Program-made: the position numbers and the translations under genes | NCBI GenBank assembly: GCA_002211745.1 | Contig: CP022114.1 | Span: 868,001-932,000 of the forward strand | Source of the DNA: Kluyvera genomosp. 3 | Lineage (GTDB): Bacteria > Pseudomonadota > Gammaproteobacteria > Enterobacterales > Enterobacteriaceae | Length of the DNA: 64,000 nt | Direction of reading: 5' to 3' | Notes under the pieces: model-generated | The model's input: the letters and a program-made list of their open reading frames with translations, nothing else | Told to the model about the DNA's origin: nothing | Database searches by the model: none | Part shown: piece by piece, positions 38,202 to 48,336 of the stretch | Position numbering within the stretch: the first letter of the stretch is position 1 | How the letters are laid out: every line of letters begins with the position of its first letter

Positions 38202-38528
38202 TTATGCTTTCAGGAAATCCTGGCGCACTGGGGTGAAGGTATCGAGCAGAGTACCGGCTTTCAGGCACACGCAGCCGTGCATGATGTTCGGCTGTTTGTA
38301 CAGCGTATCGCCCGCGGAAACTACGTGCTTTTCGTCGCCAATGGTGAATTCAAACTCACCGGACAGCACGTAGGTCAGCTGCTCGTGCGGGTGGTTGTGC
38401 ATTGGGCCAATCGCGCCCTGTTCGAAGTTGACTTCAACCGCCATCATCTTGCCATCGTGCGCGAGAATGCGGCGGGTAACGCCATTGCCCAGATCTTCAA
38501 GCGTGGTTTCTTTATGGAAAATAAACAT
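38202..38528 (-). CDS. kdgF: KdgF, cupin converting unsaturated galacturonate to 5-keto-4-deoxyuronate
   Basis: Single-domain cupin of 108 residues, intact. It linearises the 4,5-unsaturated galacturonate released by oligogalacturonate lyase, the step before KduI. The metal motif GPMHNHPHEQLTYVLSGEFE (His, His, Gln) and the later His in MHGCVCLKAG are those of the characterised KdgF proteins. The start is at 38528 (MFIFHKETT). A KdgR box with perfect GAAAC/GTTTC arms (38550-38562) lies 22 bases before it. It is separated from the kduID operon but clearly in the same regulon. Confidence 0.92.
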   Translation of the reverse strand: MFIFHKETTLEDLGNGVTRRILAHDGKMMAVEVNFEQGAIGPMHNHPHEQLTYVLSGEFEFTIGDEKHVVSAGDTLYKQPNIMHGCVCLKAGTLLDTFTPVRQDFLKA

Positions 38529-38549
38529 CCGGCTGTCCTGTTTTATGTT

Positions 38550-38562
38550 GAAACGGTGTTTC
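38550..38562. promoter_or_regulatory. KdgR operator of kdgF
   Basis: GAAACGGTGTTTC, within TTATGTTGAAACGGTGTTTC, matches GAAAC-N3-GTTTC exactly. It is the cleanest KdgR box in the window and overlaps where the kdgF promoter or leader must be. Confidence 0.8.
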
Positions 38563-38669
38563 ATTAAATTTATATCAGAAACGATCAAAAAGAAAACGCG
38601 AGCCGCAGATGTGGAAAGTTGATCACAACTTTGCTTCACTGGCAGGACGACAACGCACAAGGAACCACG

Positions 38670-39360
38670 ATGAAAACGATTGGTCTGTTAGGCGGGATGA
38701 GCTGGGAGTCGACCATTCCCTACTATCGCCTGATTAATGAAGGGGTAAAGCAGCGTCTTGGCGGTTTGCATTCGGCGCAGATCTTACTGCACAGCGTGGA
38801 TTTCCATGAGATTGAACTGTGTCAGTCACAGGGCGACTGGCAGCGTGCGGGTGAGATCCTCGCTCAGGCCGCGCGGGCCTTCAGCAGGCGGGGCGGAAGG
38901 TATCGTGTTGTGCACCAACACCATGCACAAAGTCGCTGAGGCGATTGAAACCGCCTGTGAGGTGCCGTTCCTGCACATTGCCGACGCCACGGGCCGTGCG
39001 ATTCAAAAACAACGGATGAACAACGTTGCGCTACTCGGCACGCGTTACACCATGGAACAGGATTTCTACCGCGGACGTTTGCAGGCGGAATTTGGCATCA
39101 GTACGCTGATTCCCGAAGCGGACGATCGGCAGAAGATTAACCAGATCATCTTTGATGAGCTGTGCCTCGGCGAATTCAGCGACGCCTCCCGCGACTATTA
39201 CCTGAGCGTGATAGCGGCGCTGGCGAAGCAGGGCGCGCAAGGGGTGATCTTTGGCTGCACAGAAATTGGCCTGCTGGTGCCCGCTGAACTGAGCCCGCTA
39301 CCGGTGTTTGATACGGCGGCGATCCATGCCGAAGACGCGGTGGCGTTTATGCTCTCTTGA
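38670..39360 (+). CDS. ygeA: Aspartate/glutamate-racemase-family protein YgeA (two frameshifts)
   Basis: PLP-independent racemase family, 230 residues after correction, equal to E. coli YgeA. The start is [19 protein letters not shown]. The two catalytic cysteines are in [11 protein letters not shown] and [10 protein letters not shown]. The frame breaks twice close together, in the C-run near 38879 and the G-run near 38896; with one base each it reads [17 protein letters not shown]. YgeA shows broad amino-acid racemase activity in E. coli. It lies beside lysR/lysA as in E. coli, and its 3' end overlaps that of lysR by 14 bases. Confidence 0.92.
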
Positions 39361-40282
39361 TCTCGCTAAGCACCGCCTCCAGCGGGTCGGTAATGCGTGA
39401 CAGATGCGCCTGAAGATGGGCCGTAAACGTCTCCAGCAGCGCCGAGGCCGGGCGGTGTAGCGGGCGAATCAGACTGACGGTGAACGGCACGTCGACGCTA
39501 AAGCGGCGAATGGCAACGCCGCTGTTGACGTAGTCCAGCGCCGTCAGCGGGTTCACCACCGAAAGGCCGACGCCGGCTTTGACCATCGCGCAGATTGACG
39601 CGGCGCTGTGCGTTTCGACCACCATGCGCCGCTTCACCTGATGTTCATTAAACAGCGCATCCAGCAGTTGGCGATAGCTGTCGGTGCGCGACAGGCTGAT
39701 GTAGTTCTCGCCCTGAAAATCGGCTGGCGTCAGCACTGCTTTCGCGGCCAGCGGGTGTGCCTGCGGCAGAACGCACACCTCGTTGAGCGTGAGCAGCGGC
39801 GTGCGCTCGGTGCCTGCGGGCGTGTGCAGCGTCTCCGTCAGGCCCAGATCGTGGCGCTGCGCCGACAGCCACTCTTCCAGCAGCGGAGACTCCTGCGGCA
39901 CGATTTGAATATTGACCTGCGGGTAGCGCGCGAGGAACGGCTGGAGCAGCGGCGGTAAAAAAGATTGCGAGAACACCGGCAGGCAGACAATCGACAGCTC
40001 GCCCTGACGGAATTCACGCAGGCTTTCGGCGGCGCTGACGATGCGGTCCAGCCCATACCAGGATCGCTGCACTTCTTCAAACAGCCGCAGTCCTTGCACC
40101 GTCGGGTGCAAACGTCCTCGGCTGCGTTCGAACAGCTTTAAGCCGAGAACCTGCTCGAAGCGCGCCAGCTCGCGGCTGACGGTTGGCTGCGAGGTGTGCA
40201 GCATTCGCGCGGCTTCCGTCAGGTTTCCTGCCGTCATAATGGCATGAAATATTTCAATATGGCGCAGGTTTACGGCTGGCAT
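39347..40282 (-). CDS. lysR: LysR, transcriptional activator of lysA
   Basis: The founding LysR-type activator, 311 residues, intact. N-terminal helix-turn-helix: [20 protein letters not shown] and [14 protein letters not shown]. The effector domain follows (residues about 95-300) and binds diaminopimelate. It is divergent from lysA with about 120 bases between the starts, the classical arrangement; LysR activates lysA and represses itself. Confidence 0.94.
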   Translation of the reverse strand: MPAVNLRHIEIFHAIMTAGNLTEAARMLHTSQPTVSRELARFEQVLGLKLFERSRGRLHPTVQGLRLFEEVQRSWYGLDRIVSAAESLREFRQGELSIVCLPVFSQSFLPPLLQPFLARYPQVNIQIVPQESPLLEEWLSAQRHDLGLTETLHTPAGTERTPLLTLNEVCVLPQAHPLAAKAVLTPADFQGENYISLSRTDSYRQLLDALFNEHQVKRRMVVETHSAASICAMVKAGVGLSVVNPLTALDYVNSGVAIRRFSVDVPFTVSLIRPLHRPASALLETFTAHLQAHLSRITDPLEAVLSEIKRA

Positions 40283-40402
40283 CGGCGATCCTCACAGGTC
40301 TGTACTCCATATCATTTTTGCATAGACTCGCGATAAAACGATATTTTTTATTCTCTTTCGCCTGTGGCGTAATCATAAAAAAGATGATTACCGGAGTTCG
40401 CT

Positions 40403-41660
40403 ATGCCACGCCCGCTCAACAATACCGACACTGACCTGACCGCTGACAACCTGCTGCGCCTGCCTGCCGAATTTGGCTGTCCGGTGTGGGTGTACGATGC
40501 GCAGATTATTCGCGCGCAGATTGCCAAACTGAATCAGTTTGACGTGGTGCGTTTTGCCCAGAAGGCGTGCTCGAATATTCACATTCTGCGTCTGATGCGC
40601 GAGCAGGGCGTGAAGGTGGATTCCGTCTCCCTTGGCGAGATAGAACGCGCGCTGGCTGCTGGCTATGAGCCGGGCGAAGGGCGTGACGATATCGTTTTTA
40701 CCGCCGATATGATTGATGAGGCGACGCTGGCCCGCGTGCGTGAGTTACACATTCCGGTGAACGCCGGCTCAGTCGATATGCTGGAGCAGCTCGGCAGCAT
40801 CTCTCCGGGCATCGCGTGTGGCTGCGCGTTAACCCAGGTTTGGCCACGGCCACAGTCAGAAAACCAACACCGGCGGCGAAAACAGCAAGCATGGCATCTG
40901 GTACAGCGATCTGCCGGCGGCGCTGACGGTGATCCAGCGTTATCAGCTGAAGCTGGTGGGCATTCACATGCATATCGGATCCGGCGTCGATTATGGCCAT
41001 CTGGAGCAGGTGTGCGGCGCGATGGTGCGTCAGGTGGTGGAGTTTGGTCAGGATCTGGAGGCGATCTCCGCGGGGGCGGGCTGTCGATCCCGTATCGTGA
41101 AGGCGAGGAGGCGAGCAACACCGATCACTACTTTGGTCTGTGGAATGCCGCGCGTCAGCAAATCGCGCAACATCTGGGCCACCCGGTGAAGCTTGAGATC
41201 GAACCGGGGCGTTTCCTGGTGGCGGAGTCCGGCGTGCTGGTAGCGCAGGTACGCAGCGTAAAAGCGATGGGCAGCCGTCACTTTGTGCTGATTGACGCGG
41301 GTTTCAACGATCTGATGCGTCCGGCGATGTACGGCAGCTATCACCATATTTCCGCGCTGGCGGCGACGGTCGTGCGCTGGAAAACGCCCCGCAGATTGAA
41401 ACCGTGGTGGCGGGTCCGCTGTGTGAATCCGGCGATGTCTTCACCCAGCAGGAAGGGGCAAAGTGGAAACTCGCCTGCTGCCTGCGGTGGTCCCGGGCGA
41501 TTATCTGGTGCTGCACGATACCGGTGCTTACGGTGCGTCGATGTCGTCAAACTACAACAGTCGACCGCTGCTGCCGGAAGTGCTGTTTGATAACGGTGTG
41601 GCGCGGTTGATTCGTCGTCGTCAGACGATTGAAGAGCTGCTGGCGCTGGAACTTATCTGA
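40403..41660 (+). CDS. lysA: Diaminopimelate decarboxylase LysA (five frameshifts)
   Basis: PLP enzyme for the last step of lysine synthesis, converting meso-diaminopimelate to lysine. It has 420 residues after correction, the E. coli length. The PLP lysine is in VRFAQKACSN (near residue 54). LVGIHMHIGSGVD and the glycine-rich SAGGGLSIPY bind the phosphate, and GPLCESGD carries the cysteine that completes the active site across the dimer. Frame breaks lie at runs near 40818, 40840, 41075, 41360 and 41456, each explained by one missing base. LysA is needed for lysine prototrophy, so five independent inactivating mutations are implausible. Confidence 0.92.
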
Positions 41661-41738
41661 GGAAATGCCCGATGGCGCTGCGCTTATCGGGCCTACGGGA
41701 TGTAGGCCGGATAAGGCGCTTGCGCCGCCATCCGGCAC
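41661..41738. repeat. REP-type palindromic repeat
   Basis: GCCCGATGGCGCTGCGCTT...TAGGCCGGATAAGGCGC...GCCGCCATCCGGCAC: two opposed arms in the usual REP/BIME composition, between the convergent lysA and the LacI-type gene. Confidence 0.82.
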
Positions 41739-41739
41739 G

Positions 41740-42748
41740 TTATTTGTAATACGGTCCCGTCGTGACCGAATCGCGCAATACCAGCGTGCCGGTGAACGGT
41801 GGTATGGTTTCAATCTCTTCGCCCGCGGCCAGCTTAATGGCCTGGTCAATGGCGGTGACGATCATGTTATCGATCGGCAGGTACACCGTCGACAGCCCGG
41901 CTCCAGCCACTTGGCGCTCGGGCATCATCAAAGCCAAACAGCGAAATGTCCTGAGGAATATGTAGCCCCGCCTGATGCAGCGCCTTCGACGCGCCCAGCG
42001 CCATGTCATCGTTACAGGCAAACAGCGCGCTGAACTTCACTTTCTCTTCCAGCAGCGCGTTGCACATGTCATAGCCGCAGTTCATGGTCGAATCGCCATG
42101 CTTCACTTTTGCTGGATCCCATTTTATGCCGTTCTGTTCCAGCGCCCGACGGTAGCCCTGCAAACGCGCTTTACCGGTTGGCGTATGAATAGGAACGGTA
42201 ATGCAGGCGATGTCCCGGTGCCCTTGAGAAATCAGATACTCTACCGCCTGGAATGCGGCATCCTGCTGTTCGAAGAACACGCAGCGATCGCGCGCCTGGC
42301 TGACGTCGCGGTTAATGACGACCAGCGGCATCGGAGTCGTGTTCACCAGCGACATGATCGCTTTTTCGCTCATATGGCGGGTGTAGAGCACGATGGCGTC
42401 GCACTGGCGGTCGGCCAGCATTTGCACCGCCTGCTCTTCACGCTCGGGCGTATCGTGGCCATCGGTCACAATCAGCTGTTTACCCCAGGCTTCCGTCTGA
42501 CGGGAGGCCTGCTGTAACAAACGGCCAAAGTAGAAGCCGTCGAAGGTTGAGACAACGAGGCCAATGCTGTTGCTGGTGCGATTGGCCAACGAGCGCGCCA
42601 GAAAGTTGGGCCGATAGCCTAACTCCTCCATCGCTTTAAACACCTGTTTACGGGTGCTCTCTTTGACCTGACCGGTACCATTCAGCACACGGGAGACCGT
42701 TGCTTTCGACACGCCAGCGCGTATTGAGACATCCAGCATTGTTGCCAT
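41740..42748 (-). CDS. LacI-family repressor, probable regulator of the PTS/GH1 operon (two frameshifts)
   Basis: LacI/GalR-type repressor of about 336 residues after correction. The N-terminal helix-turn-helix MLDVSIRAGVSKATVSRVLNG (start at 42748) is followed by the hinge helix (ARSLANRTS) and a periplasmic-binding-protein-like core. The C-terminal third is out of frame because of gaps near 41905 and 41927; one base at each gives FGFDDAPSAKWLEPGLSTVYLP. It is divergent from a PTS EIIC gene across 300 bases, so it probably represses that operon, as AscG does for ascFB. The protein is only distantly AscG-like; the effector is unknown. Confidence 0.85.
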
Positions 42749-43049
42749 TGTTAATCCCTGAAACTCCGTGATGACCCGCAGTTTATCACAGACATTCACC
42801 ACTCATACGAACTCTACAGCGGATAAAAAACCTATCGCGATCACGCTTTTGCAGTTAATCGCGCTAAGAACCGCTCCTCCGGCATGCGGTATACCAATAA
42901 TTGTATTTCTTTCTGTTTGGAATACCAAAATAGAGGTTGGGAGCTTAATCACAGAACTTTTCGTTAAGGATGACTATTTTTGGTATGCCAAAAGGTGTTT
43001 GGCTGTACACCGTATGCGCGATAAAGCCCTTAAACTTGAGGTACTTTCT
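42749..43049 (+). promoter_or_regulatory. Control region of the PTS/GH1 operon with three GGTATACC-type operators
   Basis: Three near-palindromes: GCGGTATACCAA (42886-42897), TTGGAATACCAA (42917-42928) and TTGGTATGCCAA (42980-42991). Each resembles the ExuR/UxuR consensus TTGGTATACCAA. Centres are about 31 and 63 bases apart, near three and six helical turns, so all three lie on one face of the DNA. An UxuR-like GntR regulator is encoded in the operon itself and is the likely ligand. The divergent LacI-type repressor must also bind near here, but I could not place its operator. No gene is seen in the region. Confidence 0.65.
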
Positions 43050-44384
43050 ATGGCATTGCAGGACAAACTGATTGATTCGCTGGGGAGTTTCGCCACGAAA
43101 TTCAATAGCTATCGCTATATCATGGCGATCAAACACGCCTTTATTACGCTGATGCCGGTGATCATCGTTGGCGCCTTCTCCGTACTGATTTCCAACATGG
43201 TGCTGGATCCGAAAAACGGTCTCGCCAGCTTCCAGTCGCTGTCGTTTCTGGCGTCTCTCAAACCGATTACCAGCGCCATCAACTACGCCACGCTGAACTT
43301 CCTCAACATTGGCGCCGTGTTCCTGATCGGCATCGAGCTAGGAAGAATCAACGGCATTAAGACCCTGTTCCCCGGCCTGCTGGCGGTGATCTGCTTTATC
43401 TGCGTCACGCCGACCACCGTACAGATGATGGTCGACGGGCAGATGCATGAAGTCAAAGATGTGCTGCTGCGTCAGTTCTCTGACACCCGCAGCCTGTTCC
43501 TCGGCATGTTTATCGCCATTCTGTCGGTCGAGATCTACTGCTGGCTGGAAACGCGCAACGGGCTGAAGATCAAAATGCCGGACACCGTGCCGCCGAACGT
43601 CGCCGCGTCGTTTTCAGCGCTGATCCCGGCGATCATTACCGTCACCGCGATCGCCACCTTCGGCTTCATCTTCCATCAACTGACCGGCATGTACCTCTAC
43701 GATGCGGTTTATCAGGTGGTGCAACAGCCGCTGGAGCGGGTGATGCAGAGCCTACCAGGGATCCTGCTGCTGATGTTCGTGGCGCAGATCTTCTGGGTGA
43801 TTGGCATTCACGGTAACCAGATGATCAAACCCATCCGCGAACCGCTGCTGCTGGGGCGATTACCGTCAACATGAGCGCCTTCGAGCAGGGTAAAGAGGTG
43901 CCGAATATTATTACGATGCCGTTCTGGGACGTGTATATGAGCATCGGCGGCTCCGGGCTGACCATCGGGCTGCTGATCGCGGTGATGATTGCCACCAAGC
44001 GTAAAGAGATGAAAGAGATCGCCAAGCTGTCAATTGGCCCGGGATCTTCAACATCAACGAGCCGGTAATCTTCGGTATGCCGATCATGCTCAACCCGATC
44101 CTGGCGATTCCCTTCATTATTACCCGCTGGTGACCGGCAGCATCGGCTATTTCGCCACCGTCACCGGGTTTGCCGGTAAAGCCGTGGTGATGGTGCCGTG
44201 GACCACGCCGCCGCTGATCAACGCCTGGCTGTCGACCGCAGGCTCGATGGGCGCGGTAGTGACGCAGCTGATTTGTATCGTCGTGGCGGTGCTGATTTAC
44301 CTGCCGTTCGTCAAAATCGCCTCCCGCCGCGCCGAGATTTCCGAACGCCTGGCGGCCAAATCCCCGGCTACCGATAACTTCTGA
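43050..44384 (+). CDS. PTS system lactose/cellobiose-family EIIC permease (three frameshifts)
   Basis: Membrane subunit of a phosphotransferase system of the cellobiose/lactose class (CelB/ChbC-type), about 445 residues after correction. The start MALQDKLIDSLGSFATKF at 43050 is typical. The conserved IIC motif is GIFNINEPVIFGMPIMLNP (substrate-binding glutamate), and WVIGIHGNQMI is another family signature. Breaks at runs near 43856, 44041 and 44127 are each fixed by one base. No EIIA or EIIB gene is found in the operon, so phosphate must come from subunits encoded elsewhere. The GH1 gene follows seven bases later. Confidence 0.88.
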
Positions 44385-44391
44385 GGACGCT

Positions 44392-45817
44392 ATGAGTACA
44401 AAACGGATAACGATTCCCGATGATTTTATTCTCGGGCCGCGGCTTCGGCCTGGCAAACGGAAGGCTGGAGCGGTAAAAAGCCAGGCCAGGATTCCTGGCC
44501 CGATCTCTGGTACAAGAACGACCGTCACGTCTGGCATAACGGCTACGGCCCGGCGGTTGCCACCGATTTTATCAACCGCTTTCGCGAAGACGTGCAGCTG
44601 ATGAAGCTGGCGGGGTTGACTCATTACCGTACCTCCATCAACTGGTCGCGTTTTTTAACCGATTACGAGGCGGTTACGGTGGATGAAGAGTATGCCGCTT
44701 ATTACGACCAGCTGTTTGATGAGCTGCTGGCCAACGGTATTGAGCCGATGATCTGCCTTGAGCACTACGAGCTGCCGGGCTACCTGCTGGAAGAGTACGG
44801 CGGTTGGGGCTCGAAAAAAGTGGTTGAGCTGTATGTGCGCTACGTGGAGCAGGTGTTTGCCCGCTACCATCACAAGGTGACGCGCTGGTTTACCTTTAAC
44901 GAGCCGATTGTGGTGCAAACTCGCGTCTACCTAGACGCGCTACGCTGGCCGTATGAGCAAAACACCGGCAAATGGATGCAGTGGAATCACCACAAGGTGC
45001 TGGCGACGGCGAAGGTGGTGCAGCTATTCCGCGAGAAAGGCTATCAAGGGTCCGTCGGCTGCATTCTCAACCCGGAGGTGACCTATCCGCGTTCCTCCGC
45101 CGCTCACGACCAGCGGGCGGCGGAGGTGTACGATCTGTTCTACAACCGCGTATTCCTTGACCCGCTGGTACACGGTGCTTACCCGGCAGAGCTGTTCACG
45201 CTGCTGGAGAAACATGCGGTTGCCTGGGACTACAGTGCCGACGAACTGGCGATCATCCGCGACAACACGGTCGATGAACTGGGCATTAATCTCTACTACC
45301 CGCATCGGGTAAAAGCGCCGTCGCGCGCCTGGCATCCCGGGACGCCGTTCCACCCGGCCTGGTACTACGAACCGTTTGAACTGCCGGGCAGAAAGATGAA
45401 CAACTCGCGCGGTTGGGAAATCTATCCGCAGATTGTCTACGACATGGCGATGCGCATCAAAAATGACTATCGCAATATTCCGTGGTTTGTCGCCGAGAGC
45501 GGTATGGGGTGGAGAATGAGGCCCAGTTCCGCAACGCCGATGGCGTGATTGCCGACGACTATCGGATCCGTTTTATCAGCGAGCATCTGTGGCAAACGCT
45601 GCGGGCGAAAGAAGACGGCGCCAACTGCCACGGCTATATGCTGTGGGCCTTTACCGACAACGTTTCGCCGATGAACGCCTTTAAAAACCGCTACGGGCTG
45701 ATTGAAATCGATCTCCAGAACGACCGTGCGCGGCGGCCAAAAGCCTCTGCCCGCTGGTTCCGTCAACTGCGCGACAGCCGTGAGCTGACGGCGGATATCG
45801 ATGATGAATGGCGCTGA
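44392..45817 (+). CDS. GH1 6-phospho-beta-glycosidase (two frameshifts)
   Basis: Cytoplasmic glycoside hydrolase family 1 enzyme, 475 residues after correction, cleaving a 6-phosphorylated beta-glycoside taken up by the EIIC. The acid/base glutamate is in RWFTFNEPIVVQ (near residue 165) and the nucleophile in WFVAESGMGVENE. The N-terminal substrate loop reads ILGAAASAWQTEGWSG after one G is added at 44433-44435. The second gap, near 45511, is also a G-run. The combination AESGMG in place of the commoner TENG fits a subgroup of 6-phospho-beta-glucosidases. The sugar is unknown; see the note on uronate-type regulation. Confidence 0.88.
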
Positions 45818-45864
45818 TTTTTGCTAAGATAGCGCCGGTATTGGCATAACGTACAGGTGAAATT

Positions 45865-46637
45865 GTGGAGAAGGCTACCGTCCCGCCGGAAAAGAAACCC
45901 TATCAGGAGATTGGCGATGATTTGCGCGCCCAGATTATGCAGGGCCGCTATCCCGTCGGGTCGCGCCTGCCGCCGGAACGCAATATCGCTGAAACTTACG
46001 GCGTCAGCCGTACCATCGTGCGCGAGGCGCTGCTGATGCTGGAGCTACAGGGTACGGTTGATATTCGCCAGGGCTCCGGCGTGTACGTGATGCGTATTCC
46101 GCAAGAAAGCGACGGTGAGGAAGAGCAGATGCTGAGCAGCGACGTTGGGCCATTTGAAATCCTGCAGGCGCGCCAGCTGCTGGAGAGTAACATTGCCGCT
46201 TTCGCCGCGAAGATGGCCACCCGCGCAGATATCGACAACCTCAAGCAGATTATCGAACAAGAGCAGCGGGCGATTGCGCTCAACGATACCAGCCAGGACA
46301 ACGGCCGCCTGTTCCACCTGGTGCTGGCCGGGGCGACGCAAAACCAGATGCTGCTGGCGACTATCGAGCGCGTCTGGATCCAGATGGACAGCAGCCCGCT
46401 GTGGCAGCAGTTTAACGCTCATATTGCCAGCCGCACCTACCGGCTGAAATGGCTCGGCGATCGGCAGACTATTCTGGCCGCGCTACGCCGCCGCGACGTC
46501 ATGGGGCCTGGCAGGCGATGTGGCAGCACCTTGAGAACGTCAAAAATAGCCTGATGGAGCTGTCTGACGAAGACGCGCCGGATTTCGACGGCTATCTGTT
46601 TGAATCGGTTCCCATCTTCCAGGGAAAATTAATGTGA
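45865..46637 (+). CDS. UxuR/ExuR-like GntR-family regulator (one frameshift)
   Basis: FadR-subfamily GntR repressor, 257 residues after correction, with GTG start at 45865 after CAGGTGA. The winged helix domain is YQEIGDDLRAQIMQGRYPVGSRLPPERN onward, and the C-terminal FCD domain contains FEILQARQLLESNIAAFAA and MWQHLENVKNSLMELSDE. Both are close to E. coli ExuR/UxuR, which sense hexuronates. One base is missing in the G-run near 46503. It overlaps the GNAT gene start by four bases. Its likely operators are the three GGTATACC-type sites before the EIIC gene. Confidence 0.88.
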
Positions 46638-47112
46638 CCATCCTGCCGCTCTACGACCGTCCGCAGTACGCCGGTCAGGTGACCGACTGGCTATGGCACG
46701 CCTTTGGCGGCGAAGGTCTGTCGCGGGCATTTTTTGCCAGCATCATTGACCACAGCCAGCGTCCGGGCGCACTGCCGCTGACGTTTATTGCCGTTGAGGG
46801 CGATAAACTGTCAGGAACGGTGGGGCTGTGGCGCTGCGATTTAATCAGCCGTCAGGATCTGTGGCCGTGGATGGCGGCGTTGTACGTCGCGCCAGAGGCG
46901 CGTGGCCGCGGTCTGGCGGGCCAGCTACAGCAGCACGTGATGTCCTGTGCCGCGCAGCTGGATATACGGAACTGCACCTCTATTCGGCATGTCGGGATTT
47001 TTACGAACGCTTCGGCTGGCAGTACCTCGGTGATGCCCTCGATTACCCGGACACCACCGTCCATCTTTATCGCTACGATTTAACCTCTTCCGCCGGGGCG
47101 ATCACCGAGTGA
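46634..47112 (+). CDS. GNAT-family N-acetyltransferase (one frameshift)
   Basis: Cytoplasmic GCN5-type acetyltransferase of about 159 residues after correction. GTG 46634 overlaps the GntR stop (ATGTGA). The acetyl-CoA-binding motif is LYVAPEARGRGLAGQLQQHV near residue 81, followed by LGYTELHLYSACRDFYERFGWQ once one G is added near 46972. The substrate is unknown. The last 40 bases overlap the convergent end of galR, so the operon was joined tightly against galR. Confidence 0.8.
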
Positions 47113-48088
47113 CGGCGAACCAGCGTCGGGCTGAACAGGTGGGTGATATCCGGTAGCGGCTTGTTCTCTGCCAGCGCCAACGCCAGCTCGGCGGCCTGGG
47201 TGGCCATGGTGACAATCGGGTAGCGGATGGTGGTCAGCCGTGGTCGCACGTAGCGGGAAACCAGCACGTCATCGAAACCAATCAGCGAAATCGCCTGCGG
47301 TACGTCGATACCGTTATCATTCAGTACGCCCATCGCGCCCGCCGCCATCGAGTCGTTGTAACAGGCGACGGCGGTAAACTGCTTGCCGCGACCGAGCAGC
47401 TCGGTCATGGCCTGTTCGCCGCCGCTTTCATCCGGCTCGGCAAAGGTTACCAGCCGGTCGTTGCACGGTAGCCCGTGCTCTTTTAGCGCGTCGTAGTAGC
47501 CCGCTAGCCGGTCTTCCGCATCCGAAATCGCGTGGTTGGAACAGATATAGCCAATGCGCGTATGCCCTTGTTGAATCAGATGGCGAGTCGCCAGCCAGGC
47601 GCCGTAACGGTCGTCCAGCGCCACGCAGCGTTTTTCAAAACCGGGCAGAATGCGGTTGATCAACACCATGCCGGCATTTGCTTCATTAAATCTGCCAGTT
47701 CAGCGTCGGGAATCAGCTTGGCATGCACCACCAGCGCCGCACAGCGGTGGCGGATGAGTTGCTCAATGGCCTGACGTTCTTTCATCTCATTATGGTAGCC
47801 GTTGCCAATCAGCAAAAAATTGCCGGTGTGATAGGCGACCTGCTCCACGGCTTTAACCATGGCGCCGAAAAAAGGGTCGGAGACGTCGCCCACCACCAGG
47901 CCGACGGTTTCCGTCGACTGCTGCGCCAGCGCGCGGGCATTGGCGTTGGGATGATAGTTGAGGGTCTCCATGGCGGAGTTCACCGCCTGACGCGAGGCAT
48001 CGCTGGCTTTTGGAGAGTTGTTGATGACGCGGGAAACGGTAGCGACGGAGACGCCTGCCATCCGGGCCACATCTTTAATTGTCGCCAT
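47073..48088 (-). CDS. galR: GalR, galactose repressor (one frameshift)
   Basis: LacI-family repressor of the galactose regulon, 338 residues after correction. Helix-turn-helix MATIKDVARMAGVSVATVSRVINNSP; core residues include DRYGAWLATRHLIQQGHTRIG and AVACYNDSMAAGAMGVLNDNGI. The break near 47671 is a missing G. The start at 48088 lies 25 bases from a GalR-type operator (48113-48128), which suggests autoregulation. The position beside omrB/omrA and aas matches E. coli. Confidence 0.93.
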
Positions 48089-48112
48089 AATATGCCTTAA
48101 ACAAAATTCGAT

Positions 48113-48128
48113 GGGTAAACGTTTACAC
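48113..48128. promoter_or_regulatory. GalR-type operator upstream of galR
   Basis: GGGTAAACGTTTACAC is a nearly perfect 16-base palindrome of the GalR/GalS type (GTGNAANC-GNTTNCAC). A second LacI-type half-palindrome, TTCAAACGTTTGCTTA, lies at 48254-48269. Both lie between galR and omrB and could mediate autoregulation through a short loop. Confidence 0.7.
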
Positions 48129-48336
48129 CCTAACAGTTTTACGGAAATCCCGGTGCTATTCAAGGCCGAGTCTGTGGTGGATTGCACAATATTGATGCGC
48201 GTATGGTGCTTTGTGGAAGAGTGACACCGCGCTTTTGCAACTAAACAGGAATATTCAAACGTTTGCTTACACTTTGCGAGATGCTGTTGCGAATGTCTGC
48301 TGGAGAACGCGTTACGCGAGTTGCTAATCTGATTGT

